From: SMWN01 sp965261165
GTDB lineage: Bacteria; Pseudomonadota; Gammaproteobacteria; Eutrophobiales; Eutrophobiaceae
Direction of reading: 5' to 3'
DNA length: 64,000 nucleotides
NCBI GenBank assembly: GCA_965261165.1
Contig: OZ253445.1
Location: 1,426,001 to 1,490,000, forward strand
The position numbers were made by a program, and so were the translations under genes. Shown one piece after another: positions 17,057 through 25,540 of this stretch; positions within the stretch are counted from its first letter, which is position 1; each line of letters starts with the position of its first letter. Below the pieces are notes generated by a model. It saw only the letters and a program-made list of their open reading frames with translations. It did not search any database and was not told where the DNA came from.

Positions 17057-17730
17057 TTAGTATCATCATTCCTGCGTTGAATGAAGCAAAGGCGTTGCCT
17101 GCAACATTGCACAATGCGCTTGCACAAGCAAGCGATCTGGAGGTCATAGTGGTAGATGGTGGCAGTACCGATCGAACGCAGGCCATTATCAGAGAAAACA
17201 TTGGCGTTGAATTGATTATTTCTCCACGAGGCCGTGCCAGACAAATGAACGCAGGCGCTATGCAAGCGAAAGGAGAGTGGTTGTTGTTTCTGCACGCTGA
17301 CACCTTATTGCCGACCAATGCGTCACAGGAAATACAATCATTAACCATAGATAAAAGTAAACAAGCTGGGTGTTTTCACCAACGCTTTTCAAAAGACCAC
17401 TGGTTTTTATGGCTCGTCTCTCGCTTACATAATTGGCGCTGCCATAGAACTCATATTATGTATGGTGATCAGGCGATGTTTATAAGACGACAATTGTTTG
17501 AATCTATCGGTGGCTTTCCTGAGCAGGATATTCTTGAAGATGTATTGATTAGCGAATTAATTATTGAGCGCACAAATTCTGTTTTACTGGAACAGGAAGT
17601 CATTACCTCATCTCGTAAGTTTGAACAACGAGGTTTTTTCAGAAGTTTTTTTGATATTTTCATTATCATGAGTTGTTATGAATTACGTTTGCCGATATTT
17701 AGGCAGGCGTTTTTTTCTGGTTTTCGTTGA
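17053..17730 (+). CDS. TIGR04283-type family 2 glycosyltransferase
   Basis: A 225-residue GT-A fold glycosyltransferase. I start it at ATG 17053, where ISIIIPALNEA begins. Visible features are the nucleotide-sugar site VIVVDGGSTDRT, the RGRARQMNAGA motif, the acidic LFLHADTLLP that replaces a DxD, and GDQAMFIRRQLFESIGGF with the catalytic acidic segment after it. These match the TIGR04283 family, often found in gene sets annotated as arsenosugar-related. No arsenic methyltransferase (ArsM) is seen here, so that link is not supported by context. It is coupled to the gene before it and eight bases from the radical SAM gene. Confidence 0.85.
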   Translation: MISIIIPALNEAKALPATLHNALAQASDLEVIVVDGGSTDRTQAIIRENIGVELIISPRGRARQMNAGAMQAKGEWLLFLHADTLLPTNASQEIQSLTIDKSKQAGCFHQRFSKDHWFLWLVSRLHNWRCHRTHIMYGDQAMFIRRQLFESIGGFPEQDILEDVLISELIIERTNSVLLEQEVITSSRKFEQRGFFRSFFDIFIIMSCYELRLPIFRQAFFSGFR

Positions 17731-17737
17731 GAAAATA

Positions 17738-18733
17738 ATGTTAAAAGATAAAATTAAACCAATTGCTAATCTTTTAAATGGTCATCCATTGATGGCCGTC
17801 TTTGAAATCAACCTGACTTGCAATTCTCAATGCGCCTATTGTGATCTACCATTAAATCAAGGTAGATATGAATTGTCTCGTGACGAAATCGAAACAATAT
17901 TTAGTGATCTGTATAAGACAGGATTACGTTATGTTCTATTGCAAGGAGGCGAGCCTACTTTACGTAAAGATTTACCAGAAATATTTGAGGATTTACATAA
18001 GATTGGTTATGACCTGACATTGATCACCAACGGTACGCGCATGAAGCCTGATTTAATAGAATGCGCAAAACAGGTCACAGCCAGTATTTCAATCAGTCTA
18101 GATACTTTAGACCGTGATCGTTATCGTCGTATTCGCGGTGCTGATCAGTTGGACATGGTGTTGAGTGGTATTGAACGACTGTATGATTATCCCTATGAAA
18201 AATATATCACCTGTATCGTCAGTGAATTAAATCGTGATGATGTGATGGATGTTGTGCGTTTTTCTCGTGAACGTGGATTTATTCCAGTGGTTGGCGCTTA
18301 TCATTGGAACATTGAGCGTTATGGAAAATTCGATCAGGAATTACAGTATCAAAAGCAGGTTGCCGCAAATGTATTTCAGGAAGTCCTGCAATCAAACCTT
18401 GTCCCACGAGGTTACTTCAGACGTTACTTGCAGGACAATATTAATTGGTTGAATGATCGGGCATTACAGCCTTGTGATGCTGGACGTTATAGTATTTCTA
18501 TTGACTCATCAGGTAACGTTGCGCCGTGTCTAGCGCTTAAGCATGCGGGCAATTTACTCGAATCTTCACTGCCTGAAATTCTGGCTAATTTTGACAAGCA
18601 AGCCATCAAATTATGCTCCGATAAATCTTCCTGCAACATGATGTGTAGTCGTGCTATCGGTTCATCAATACGTCATCCACTAGACGCATTGATGACACCA
18701 CGAACGATCATGCCGACAATTACACAATGCTGA
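17738..18733 (+). CDS. Radical SAM/SPASM-like protein
   Basis: A 331-residue radical SAM enzyme. I chose ATG 17738, seven bases after the previous stop. The SAM-cluster cysteines are Cys28, Cys32 and Cys35 in TCNSQCAYCDLP, followed by LLQGGEPTLRKDLPEI and LITNGTRM. The C-terminal region has spaced cysteines in QPCDAGRYSISIDSSGNVAPCLA and CSDKSSCNMMCSRA, like SPASM domains that bind extra iron-sulfur clusters. SPASM proteins often modify peptides or sugars, but the substrate here is unknown. The 3' end overlaps the next gene by seven bases (ATGCTGA). Confidence 0.85.
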   Translation: MLKDKIKPIANLLNGHPLMAVFEINLTCNSQCAYCDLPLNQGRYELSRDEIETIFSDLYKTGLRYVLLQGGEPTLRKDLPEIFEDLHKIGYDLTLITNGTRMKPDLIECAKQVTASISISLDTLDRDRYRRIRGADQLDMVLSGIERLYDYPYEKYITCIVSELNRDDVMDVVRFSRERGFIPVVGAYHWNIERYGKFDQELQYQKQVAANVFQEVLQSNLVPRGYFRRYLQDNINWLNDRALQPCDAGRYSISIDSSGNVAPCLALKHAGNLLESSLPEILANFDKQAIKLCSDKSSCNMMCSRAIGSSIRHPLDALMTPRTIMPTITQC

Positions 18734-19413
18734 AGTCAGCATCGGTTCTGAGTTTCAGATTAATTTTTGCCAGTTCGATATTAACGACGGTATATGCGCA
18801 GGAAGCTCCACAAAAATCACATGAACATCAAGGGAAATTAAGCCCGTATGTTGGAGAGCCCCCTGAAATTGTGCTTGATGAGAATGAATCAAAATTACTG
18901 GCATCGGGGCAAGCCGTGTTTAAAAAACTGGCTCTCAAAAATGCCAAACGTGGTCTCGCAATATTTCGGGTAAATGCTGACGCGAAAACTATCTGGTCTG
19001 TCATAAAAGATTTTAAAGCCTACCCAGAATGGATAGCGGGCATTAATAAAACTGAGATTTATAAGCGGGAAGCTAGGAATATTTATGTCAAATTTATTGC
19101 TGGCGGTAGTTTGTTAAGAGATACGACCTGGTATGCAATCCATGATTATCCGCAAGATAACATGGAGGACGCAAGAAACTGGGGAACATGGAAACTAGAT
19201 TATGAACATCGCTCAGACTTTGACGACTCCGTTGGATTTTGGCGAGTGGTTCCTGTGGCTAGTGATTCTGGGAAATCAGATGTGATTTATTCTACGGATC
19301 TTCGTTTGAAAGGTTTTTTTGTAGCGTTGTTTGAGGCATCCTTGATCAATAACAGTCTTAAGAATGCAACGCAGTGGGTTAAGGTTCAGGCTGAGGCTCA
19401 GGCTTCGCCCTGA
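18727..19413 (+). CDS. START/SRPBCC-like secreted protein
   Basis: A 228-residue protein with a signal peptide ending near TVYAQEAP (about residue 25) and a START/SRPBCC-type lipid-binding fold suggested by IWSVIKDFKAYPEWIAGINKTEIY and the later beta-strand-rich region. Such domains bind hydrophobic ligands. It ends the five-gene operon and overlaps the radical SAM gene by seven bases. With DUF547, two of the five products are exported, so the pathway may act at the periplasm or envelope. The 3' end includes a small hairpin (TCAGG-CTTCGC-CCTGA) but no T-run. Confidence 0.78.
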   Translation: MLKSASVLSFRLIFASSILTTVYAQEAPQKSHEHQGKLSPYVGEPPEIVLDENESKLLASGQAVFKKLALKNAKRGLAIFRVNADAKTIWSVIKDFKAYPEWIAGINKTEIYKREARNIYVKFIAGGSLLRDTTWYAIHDYPQDNMEDARNWGTWKLDYEHRSDFDDSVGFWRVVPVASDSGKSDVIYSTDLRLKGFFVALFEASLINNSLKNATQWVKVQAEAQASP

Positions 19414-19432
19414 AGATGAGAACAACACTCAA

Positions 19433-20509
19433 CTAGGCATCGCCACTCAAAAGCACCTGCTGATTATTTTCCTTAGCAAAATCAAGTAACCGTTGAATAG
19501 GAAGCCTAGCCCGTTTGCCAATTTCGGGATCGATGTGAATCTCACCGCTGCCTGTTTCTAAACGCTCGACCAACTTCCTAAGGCTATTCATTGCCATCCA
19601 GGGGCAGTGTGCACAACTCATACAGGTAGCGCTTTTGCCACTGGTGGGGGCTTCGATAAATATTTTATCTGGGGCGGCTTCCTGCATTTTGTGGAAGATG
19701 CCTTTGTCGGTAGCAACGATGAATTTTTTGGCGTCCATTTTGGTGGCGGCTTTAACAATGCCAGTGGTTGAACTGACTATATCAGCATGTTCAATGACTG
19801 ACGCAGGCGACTCTGGATGCACTAGGACTTTGGCATCGGGATGTTGTTTCATTAAATCTGCAAGTTCGATGCCTTTGAATTCTTCATGGACAATACAAAC
19901 GCCTTGCCATAGCAACATATCTGCACCAGTTTGTTTTTGAATATAATCACCTAAGTATTTGTCTGGTGCCCAGATAAACTTCTCACCTTTTTCACGTAGG
20001 TGATTGATAATATCCAATGCACTGCCAGAAGTGACAACCCAATCAGCTCGGGCTTTAACTGCGGCACTGGTGTTAGCGTAGACGATAACGGTTCTATCAG
20101 GGTGTTGATCGCAAAACTCGCTGAACTCCTTAATGGGGCAACCCAGGTCCAATGAGCAATCTGCGTTCAAGTCGGGCATCAAGATGCGTTTTTCAGGGTT
20201 TAATATCTTGGCAGTTTCGCCCATGAATTTCACGCCACAGACGACCAGTGTGTCGGCTTCTGATTCGTTGCCGAAACGCGCCATATCCAGAGAATCAGAA
20301 ACATGACCTACAGTGGCATCAGCAATAAGTTGTAGATCGGGATCAGTATAGTAATGTGCCACTATTACGGCATTTTTTTCTTTTAATAACTGTTTGATAC
20401 GTAACTTGAGTTTATCACGTTCTGCGTCACTTAATGCCTCAGTGACAGTTTCGGGAATATTTTCGCGTTTAACGGTGCAGATTTCTGCTAGAGAAGTGTC
20501 TGTTGTCAT
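19433..20509 (-). CDS. nadA: Quinolinate synthase NadA
   Basis: A 358-residue 4Fe-4S enzyme that condenses iminoaspartate with dihydroxyacetone phosphate to quinolinate in NAD synthesis. Signatures are AVIVAHYYTDPDLQLIAD (about residue 48), VVCGVKFMGETAKILNP carrying the first cluster Cys, the DLGCPIKEF region, HPESPASVIEHADIVSSTTGI, and SCAHCPWMAMNSL near the C-terminus. Length matches the proteobacterial form. It converges on the START-like gene with a 19-base gap. nadB is not in the window. Confidence 0.97.
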   Translation of the reverse strand: MTTDTSLAEICTVKRENIPETVTEALSDAERDKLKLRIKQLLKEKNAVIVAHYYTDPDLQLIADATVGHVSDSLDMARFGNESEADTLVVCGVKFMGETAKILNPEKRILMPDLNADCSLDLGCPIKEFSEFCDQHPDRTVIVYANTSAAVKARADWVVTSGSALDIINHLREKGEKFIWAPDKYLGDYIQKQTGADMLLWQGVCIVHEEFKGIELADLMKQHPDAKVLVHPESPASVIEHADIVSSTTGIVKAATKMDAKKFIVATDKGIFHKMQEAAPDKIFIEAPTSGKSATCMSCAHCPWMAMNSLRKLVERLETGSGEIHIDPEIGKRARLPIQRLLDFAKENNQQVLLSGDA

Positions 20510-20563
20510 AATTCAATCTATCAAACTGGAGCTATCTGACTGAAGTATAGCCCTCATTCTGAT

Positions 20564-22354
20564 TCAGGTTTCACTTCTTCTTTTTTTAGCAGGTTTGGCC
20601 AGTTTTATCCCCAGCTCACGCAACTGCCTTATCGAAGCAGGTGCGGGTGCGTCGGTTAGCGGACAATTTGCTGTTTGTGTTTTTGGAAAGGCAATCACGT
20701 CACGAATTGAGCTGGCGCCAACCATGAGCATGATCAAGCGATCTAACCCAAAAGCAATACCGCCATGTGGAGGACAACCGTAATCTAATGCGTCAATAAG
20801 AAATCCGAATTTATCCTCGGCTTCTTCGTCTCCAATACCAAGAAGTTTTAATACACTTCTCTGCATATCAGGTTTATGGATACGGATAGAACCGCCACCA
20901 AGTTCAGTGCCATTCAAGACTAAATCATAGGCACGTGATAATGCGTTGTCCGGATCAGCTTCAAGCTCGCTGGTTTCTGTTACATAAGGTGCGGTAAATG
21001 GATGATGTAATGCGTCCCGGCATTTCTCGTCTTCGTTATAATCGAACATTGGGAAATCAACCACCCAAACGGGCTGCCATTCACTTGTGTATAAATTTCT
21101 ATCTTCTGCCAGTTTTTTACGCAGAGCACCGAGGGCATTGTTTACAATCTTGGTTTTATCCGCGCCGAAGAAAATCAGATCGCCATTTTCTGCCTGTGTG
21201 CGCTGCATAATGATTGTGACCACATTATTAGGCAGGAATTTCAAGATTGGAGATTGCAAGCCTTCTGTGCCAGCGGCTATGTCGTTAACCTTGATATAGG
21301 CAAGACCTTTGGCACCGTAATTGGCGACAAAGTCTGTGTAAGTATCTATCTCTTTACGGGATAGCTCGCTGCCAGCGGGCAATCTCAATGCGGCGACACG
21401 ACCATTATCCATTTTTGCCGGACCAGAGAAGACCTTAAACTCAACCCCTGCCATTATATCAGAGACATCGATGAGTTCTAATGGGTTACGGAAATCTGGG
21501 CGATCGGTGCCAAAACGATACATGGCATCGGCATAAGTAATACGTGGGACCGGTGAAGGTAAATCAATATCCAGCACATCTTTGAAAAGGGAAATCATCA
21601 TTTTTCCCATGATGGTCATAATGGCTTCTTCATCCATAAAAGAAGTTTCGATATCGAGCTGAGTGAATTCTGGCTGCCTGTCTGCACGCAGATCTTCGTC
21701 GCGGAAGCAACGCACAATTTGGTAATAACGATCCATACCGGACATCATTAATAACTGTTTAAATAATTGTGGTGATTGCGGTAAGGCAAAAAACTCACCT
21801 GGATGTGTGCGACTGGGAACCAGATAATCGCGAGCACCTTCTGGGGTCGCACGAGTCAGCATAGGTGTTTCAATTTCTAGGAAACCGTTGTCATCAAGAA
21901 AACTGTGCATGGCTTTGGTGATGGCCGCGCGTAATTTTATGTTTCTTTGCATCTCATCTCTACGCAAATCAATATAACGATACCTAAGTTTTATATCATC
22001 ATGGACATTGTCATCATCCAGCTGGAAGGGCGGTGTTTTGGCAGCATTGAGTATTTCGATTTCATAACCCAGTACTTCAATTTCGCCAGTAGGTAGCTCA
22101 GGGTTGATAGTGCCTTCCGGACGATTGCGTACTTTACCTATGATCTTCAATACATATTCATTGCGCACGGCATCAGCGATAGCAAAAGATTCAGCACGAT
22201 CTGGGTCAAACACGATCTGGGCTATACCCTCACGATCACGTAGGTCGATAAAAATTACACCACCGTGATCTCGACGACAACGCACCCAGCCGTAGAGGGT
22301 AATTTCCTGATCGAGTAAAGAGGTATTTAATTGCCCACAATAATGACTACGCAT
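20564..22354 (-). CDS. aspS: Aspartyl-tRNA synthetase
   Basis: A 596-residue class II synthetase that charges tRNA-Asp (and possibly tRNA-Asn in organisms lacking AsnRS). It has the N-terminal OB anticodon-binding domain (LYGWVRCRRDHGGVIFIDLRDREG), motif 2 region YYQIVRCFRDEDLRADRQPEFTQ, a central bacterial insertion (GAD domain, about 290-410), and motif 3 GIAFGLDRLIMLM. Length is typical of bacterial AspRS. Discriminating and non-discriminating types cannot be told apart here. The gene lies near an FmdB-type gene and not far from yebC, as in many gammaproteobacteria. Confidence 0.97.
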   Translation of the reverse strand: MRSHYCGQLNTSLLDQEITLYGWVRCRRDHGGVIFIDLRDREGIAQIVFDPDRAESFAIADAVRNEYVLKIIGKVRNRPEGTINPELPTGEIEVLGYEIEILNAAKTPPFQLDDDNVHDDIKLRYRYIDLRRDEMQRNIKLRAAITKAMHSFLDDNGFLEIETPMLTRATPEGARDYLVPSRTHPGEFFALPQSPQLFKQLLMMSGMDRYYQIVRCFRDEDLRADRQPEFTQLDIETSFMDEEAIMTIMGKMMISLFKDVLDIDLPSPVPRITYADAMYRFGTDRPDFRNPLELIDVSDIMAGVEFKVFSGPAKMDNGRVAALRLPAGSELSRKEIDTYTDFVANYGAKGLAYIKVNDIAAGTEGLQSPILKFLPNNVVTIIMQRTQAENGDLIFFGADKTKIVNNALGALRKKLAEDRNLYTSEWQPVWVVDFPMFDYNEDEKCRDALHHPFTAPYVTETSELEADPDNALSRAYDLVLNGTELGGGSIRIHKPDMQRSVLKLLGIGDEEAEDKFGFLIDALDYGCPPHGGIAFGLDRLIMLMVGASSIRDVIAFPKTQTANCPLTDAPAPASIRQLRELGIKLAKPAKKRRSET

Positions 22355-22675
22355 ACTGATATTTTTCCCAATGTTTCACTTTGTAAAATGCCTTCGAGCC
22401 ATAGCCTCGCACACACAGCGGAGCATCTTACGGATTGGCGGGATTTTACGCAAGTCCATAAGCCTGAAAGTGTTTGGTTTTGGGTGTCTCAGTCCGTTTT
22501 CCTAGGAAAAATATGCGGCAATTCCGCCCATAGAAATACTGAACTTGAAGTCATTTTCCGCAAAAACATTCAGTTGGACGACATCTTTTGCCGACAGCAT
22601 GGCGCTAAAGCCTGAAGCAGGGTTCGGAGTTGTGGGCACAAATATTGAAATTAGGTCTTTTCAAAAGAAGGTTCA
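22355..22675. other. No supported gene upstream of aspS
   Basis: A plus-strand frame (22331-22615) overlaps the aspS start and resembles no family I know. The stretch probably carries the aspS promoter and the beginning of the decayed transposase described next. Confidence 0.4.
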
Positions 22676-22801
22676 ACGGTTGTTACTGATAATTTCCGTT
22701 CATACCAAGGTTTAAAAAATTACGGCTACAATCACAAAACAGTAAACCATTCAGTTGGTGAATACGTTCGTCACCAAGCACACACAAATTGGATGAACTA
22801 A
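22676..22801 (+). pseudogene. IS1595-family transposase remnant
   Basis: About 42 codons read TVVTDNFRSYQGLKNYGYNH followed by KTVNHSVGEYVRHQAHTN, which matches the DDE region of IS1595 (ISXO2-like) transposases. The catalytic Asp is in VVTDNFRSY, and the HxxGEYVR motif is clear. The N-terminal part is unrecognisable or frameshifted, and a stop follows HTNWMN where homologues continue NSIESFW. It is a dead fragment in the aspS-fmdB gap. The rest of that gap, to 23060, shows no frame that I can support. Confidence 0.8.
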
Positions 22802-23060
22802 ACATTCAAGAAGACGGAAGTTAAGGACGAAATGTTCTTTTTCATCAAAATGGCCACGTCCAGGGTTTAATGTAAATGTGCCCTAATATTGATAGCTTTA
22901 AAAACGCGGCTGAAAAGCAAAAGAAGGTATCTATTGCCTCTTAATCTATTCGACGATATGAACAAAATAATAGAAGAATAAAACAAAGCCCCTGCACGGA
23001 GGCTTTTAATCTAACTTTAATGGCTAGATTATATAACTCCCTAAATAATTAGTTAGCTGT

Positions 23061-23393
23061 TTATTCCGAACTCTCCGTTGCTGATATCTTCTTTTTTGGC
23101 TGCTCTGTCTTAGATGCGGATTTTTCGCCAGAATCGCCCGATTCTTTGCCTTTTGTTTCTTTCGTAGTGTTCGAATTATCGTTGTCTTCAGAAGCCTTCT
23201 TGTCTTCCTTGCCCTCCTTGAAATCTGTTTCGTACCAGCCTGTTCCAGTCAATTTAAAGGCCGTAGCAGAGACAAGTTTACGCAGAGTTGCTTGCTTACA
23301 TTCAGGGCAATCTTTCAGCGGTGCATCACTGATTCTCTGGATTGCCTCCATTTCGTGTTCACAATGCTCGCATTGATATTCGTAAATTGGCAC
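23061..23393 (-). CDS. FmdB-family zinc-ribbon protein
   Basis: A 110-residue protein that begins MPIYEYQCEHCEHEMEAIQR and continues CPECKQATLRKLVSATAF: a two-CxxC zinc ribbon of the FmdB/CxxC_CXXC_SSSS family. The C-terminal half is a charged Lys/Glu/Asp/Ser tail of low complexity. The start is GTG 23393, with AGAGGG upstream. The function of this family is not established; it often lies upstream of aspS in gammaproteobacteria, as here, though IS debris now separates the two. Confidence 0.88.
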   Translation of the reverse strand: MPIYEYQCEHCEHEMEAIQRISDAPLKDCPECKQATLRKLVSATAFKLTGTGWYETDFKEGKEDKKASEDNDNSNTTKETKGKESGDSGEKSASKTEQPKKKISATESSE

Positions 23394-23694
23394 AAAATCC
23401 CTCTAACTTATAGATTATTATGTGATCAGTGATTGGTAAAAATGATCGGCGATTAGTAAGAAGCCGCAAAATAGGCTGCTGTGTCGATAAAATCAAGTCT
23501 TATATCAAAACCACCTGAAAACTGTAGGATTTGGAGCTGGGATTTACACGATTTTCATGATTGATGCCGTCGTGAATCCCCTATGGATAGTGAAAATAGT
23601 CTGTACCGTATTGCCATCTATGAGATCTTCGGTATCATCATCGCCGCTTCGTCTTGGTTTAAGGGCTCGAATCAGGATATAGTTTTTATGAAGT
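23394..23694. other. Gap before tRNA-Lys, nothing recognised
   Basis: No coding frame or RNA is seen in this stretch between the FmdB-type gene and tRNA-Lys. It should contain the tRNA promoter, but I cannot point to a convincing -35/-10 pair. Confidence 0.4.
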
Positions 23695-23770
23695 GGGTCG
23701 TTAGCTCAGTTGGTAGAGCACCGCACTTTTAATGCGATGGTCGCGCGTTCGAATCGCGCACGACCCACCA
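23695..23770 (+). tRNA. tRNA-Lys (UUU anticodon)
   Basis: A 76-base cloverleaf with acceptor arms GGGTCGT and ACGACCC. The D-loop is AGCTCAGTTGGTAGAGC, and the anticodon stem-loop CCGCACTTTTAATGCGATGG places TTT as anticodon. The T-arm is GCGCGTTCGAATCGCGC, and the terminal CCA is encoded. It stands alone. Confidence 0.97.
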
Positions 23771-23932
23771 TTTTGGTTAGGTGTATGTCTATTTAACTTT
23801 CTGCTATTAATTTAACTGCATATCGTCTAAACCATGCCTGTCGTTGCAAACGGTGGGACTGAAGTCCCCCTGCCAATGGAGGGTCTCCATATACGCCATA
23901 TGCTTGTGTGGTCTCGACTTCATGTTCCAGAA

Positions 23933-23967
23933 TCAGTTCTACTTCCTGCATCCATGCAGTCGTCTGT
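23933..23967. repeat. Short palindromic dispersed repeat, copy A
   Basis: The stretch CAGTTCTAC followed by the palindrome CTGCAT-CC-ATGCAG and TCGTCTG recurs at 49828-49860, where the stem is longer (GACTGCAT-TT-ATGCAGTC). Flanks differ between the two places. It resembles a small REP-like or IS-associated repeat. Confidence 0.6.
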
Positions 23968-24208
23968 GTCAAAATTTTTTCGTCGTTAACCACGAAAAAT
24001 ACGAAAATATAAAATCTCGCAGGGATGACTAAAGGTGTCACTCCTCGTATCAAACAATCGTGTAAATTATCAGCCCATCAAGTGGTTTGCCTGCTTTTAT
24101 CATGCCTCTTACTTTTAATCAGGTCTTGCCTAAGGAAGTATATTCCAATCCATAAATGCGTCTAAAGGGTAGGCAAGAGAGCGTTTTGTCAGCCAGCTTT
24201 TAGCCCCT

Positions 24209-24247
24209 TGTCCATTATTAATGTCCATTATTAATGTCCATTATAAT
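24209..24247. repeat. 13-bp tandem repeat, three units
   Basis: TGTCCATTATTAA begins at 24209, 24222 and 24235, the last copy being imperfect. It lies beside the 3' end of the decayed transposase. Confidence 0.85.
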
Positions 24248-25160
24248 GGTTTTTAAAGAGTTTCTGGCGCACCCTTTGCAGTTGGTCCGCCGCCTGATTG
24301 TCGCTGATCTGATAAGCGACTTCATCCAGTATTTCAAAACTGAGGCCGGGTTTCAAATAGTCTTTCGCATTAGGCAGTGATTTGAGCTTATCGTAAGGTG
24401 TCATCATATTTTCATAACGATAGATCTGGCGTTCTTTGCCCTTGGCATCGGTGCGAGTCTCAGGGAAAAAGCCGGGGCGCTGGTAGTTGAGGTATGGGAT
24501 GATAGTTGATGTATTCCGAGCCGTTGTCGGTATGGAAGCTGATGATGATAAAAGGCAATTGATCCGACAGTTGTTGCAGCGCGGGAATGCGGTAGCACGC
24601 GCTGATCCTTTCGACGGCGCAGACAATCTCGCACTGAGTGACTTCATCGACGGCGTTGATATGATAGACCCCTTCTGTTTGTCTAAATCCCCCTGATGGA
24701 CAGTATCAATGCGGATATAGCCAGGTTGCCCATTGGGCTTTGCCAAGTTGCCCATTGGGCTTAGGTTTACGTCTCTCGCCGATTTTGGATGGCTTGGACT
24801 GCGTCTTTTGGAAGTAACGCCGTCGATGCGTATAGCCGGTGGATTTTCTCAGCTTGTACCGGTGACTGACAGAGATCGATGCCAGCGTGGTGTATTGCGT
24901 TTGTCCAAATACCGCACAAACCCGCTCACAGAGCTGCTTGGCCGCTTGGCCGCAGGGCGGGTCATGGTGCTCATCCATGTCTGCCAACAGGCGAATATCT
25001 TCTGCTGTGTATTGGGTCTTGAAGCCAGATACGGTGCGCTGGAGTCGGCCGCTCTTGCGCTACTGGGCAATCATCCGCGTCAGTTGTTGACGGGAGTAAC
25101 CGCTGAGCTTCATCAGATAACGGATCATCAGCCCTTGCTCTGGCGGCTACTGGTCAAATA
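24231..25160 (-). pseudogene. Broken IS481-like (rve) transposase
   Basis: Read on the minus strand in shifting frames, the region gives an N-terminal segment (ADMDEHHDPPCGQAAKQLCE), then GYIRIDTVHQGDLDKQKG and YHINAVDEVTQCEIVCAVER. HTDNGSEYIN follows, then a C-terminal part with DEVAYQISDNQAADQLQRV. The Asp residues of DTVHQGD and HTDNGSEY are the first two acidic residues of an rve/DDE core, as in IS481-type transposases. Frameshifts are clear: a duplicated GCCCAATGGGCAAC block near 24730-24765 breaks the frame just before the core, and another shift follows at about 24690. It is not functional. Confidence 0.8.
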
Positions 25161-25526
25161 GCGGAATCTGACCAGTTGCCCCTGAACCCAGCGGTAGCAG
25201 GTAGCCTGGTCGCTGATCACTGAAAAAGCCACTGTCTGGGTGCCAGGAAATCGGCAAGCTGATCAATTGTGGTTAAGTCTTCAAGTTTCATGATGGTCTT
25301 CATCCTCCCATCATGAACTGATCGCTATTTGCTGTCAGCCCGCTCCAGACGCATTTCATATTAGAAACACGACCCTCCCTTTAGACTCATTTCATATTGG
25401 ACAAGGCTGATTATTGAAAAAATTATCAATACCCCGTACCATACCTGAGAGTATAACAATGGATGTCGGAGACAGTGCCTCGTGAAACTTTTGCAAATGC
25501 TTGGAACACGGGTTAATTCTGTGTTA

Positions 25527-25535
25527 CCCCCCCCC
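25527..25535 (+). promoter_or_regulatory. C9 tract at start of giant gene
   Basis: Nine cytosines end six bases before ATG 25541, occupying the ribosome-binding region. A GTG at 25521 is two bases out of register with the ATG frame; adding one C would bring it into frame. Such tracts change length by slipped-strand mispairing and can switch surface genes on or off, so a role in phase variation is plausible but untested. Confidence 0.5.
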
Positions 25536-25540
25536 GCAAG

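Larger units (their letters stand above)
24144..25402 (-). mobile_element. Decayed insertion sequence with inverted ends
   Basis: The two ends are inverted repeats. The left end at about 24144-24173 contains ATGCGTCTAAAGGGTAGG; the reverse complement of the right end at 25374-25402 contains ATGAGTCTAAAGGGAGG. Both are preceded by CCAAT and an A-rich step. Near the right end a second similar segment (25346-25362) lies in direct repeat. The ~1.25-kb interior holds a broken integrase-type transposase on the minus strand. A 13-base tandem repeat (TGTCCATTATTAA, three units at 24209-24247) lies just inside the left end. The element abuts the giant surface-protein gene, whose start is 139 bases away. 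Confidence 0.72.

Noticed and set aside
22331..22615. 94-codon frame overlapping the aspS start
   Set aside because: No similarity to a known family, and it lies in the aspS upstream region beside a transposase relic.
23793..24053. 86-codon minus-strand frame downstream of tRNA-Lys
   Set aside because: No recognisable domain, and it contains the dispersed palindromic repeat; an integrated element at the tRNA was considered, but no integrase or attachment repeat was found.
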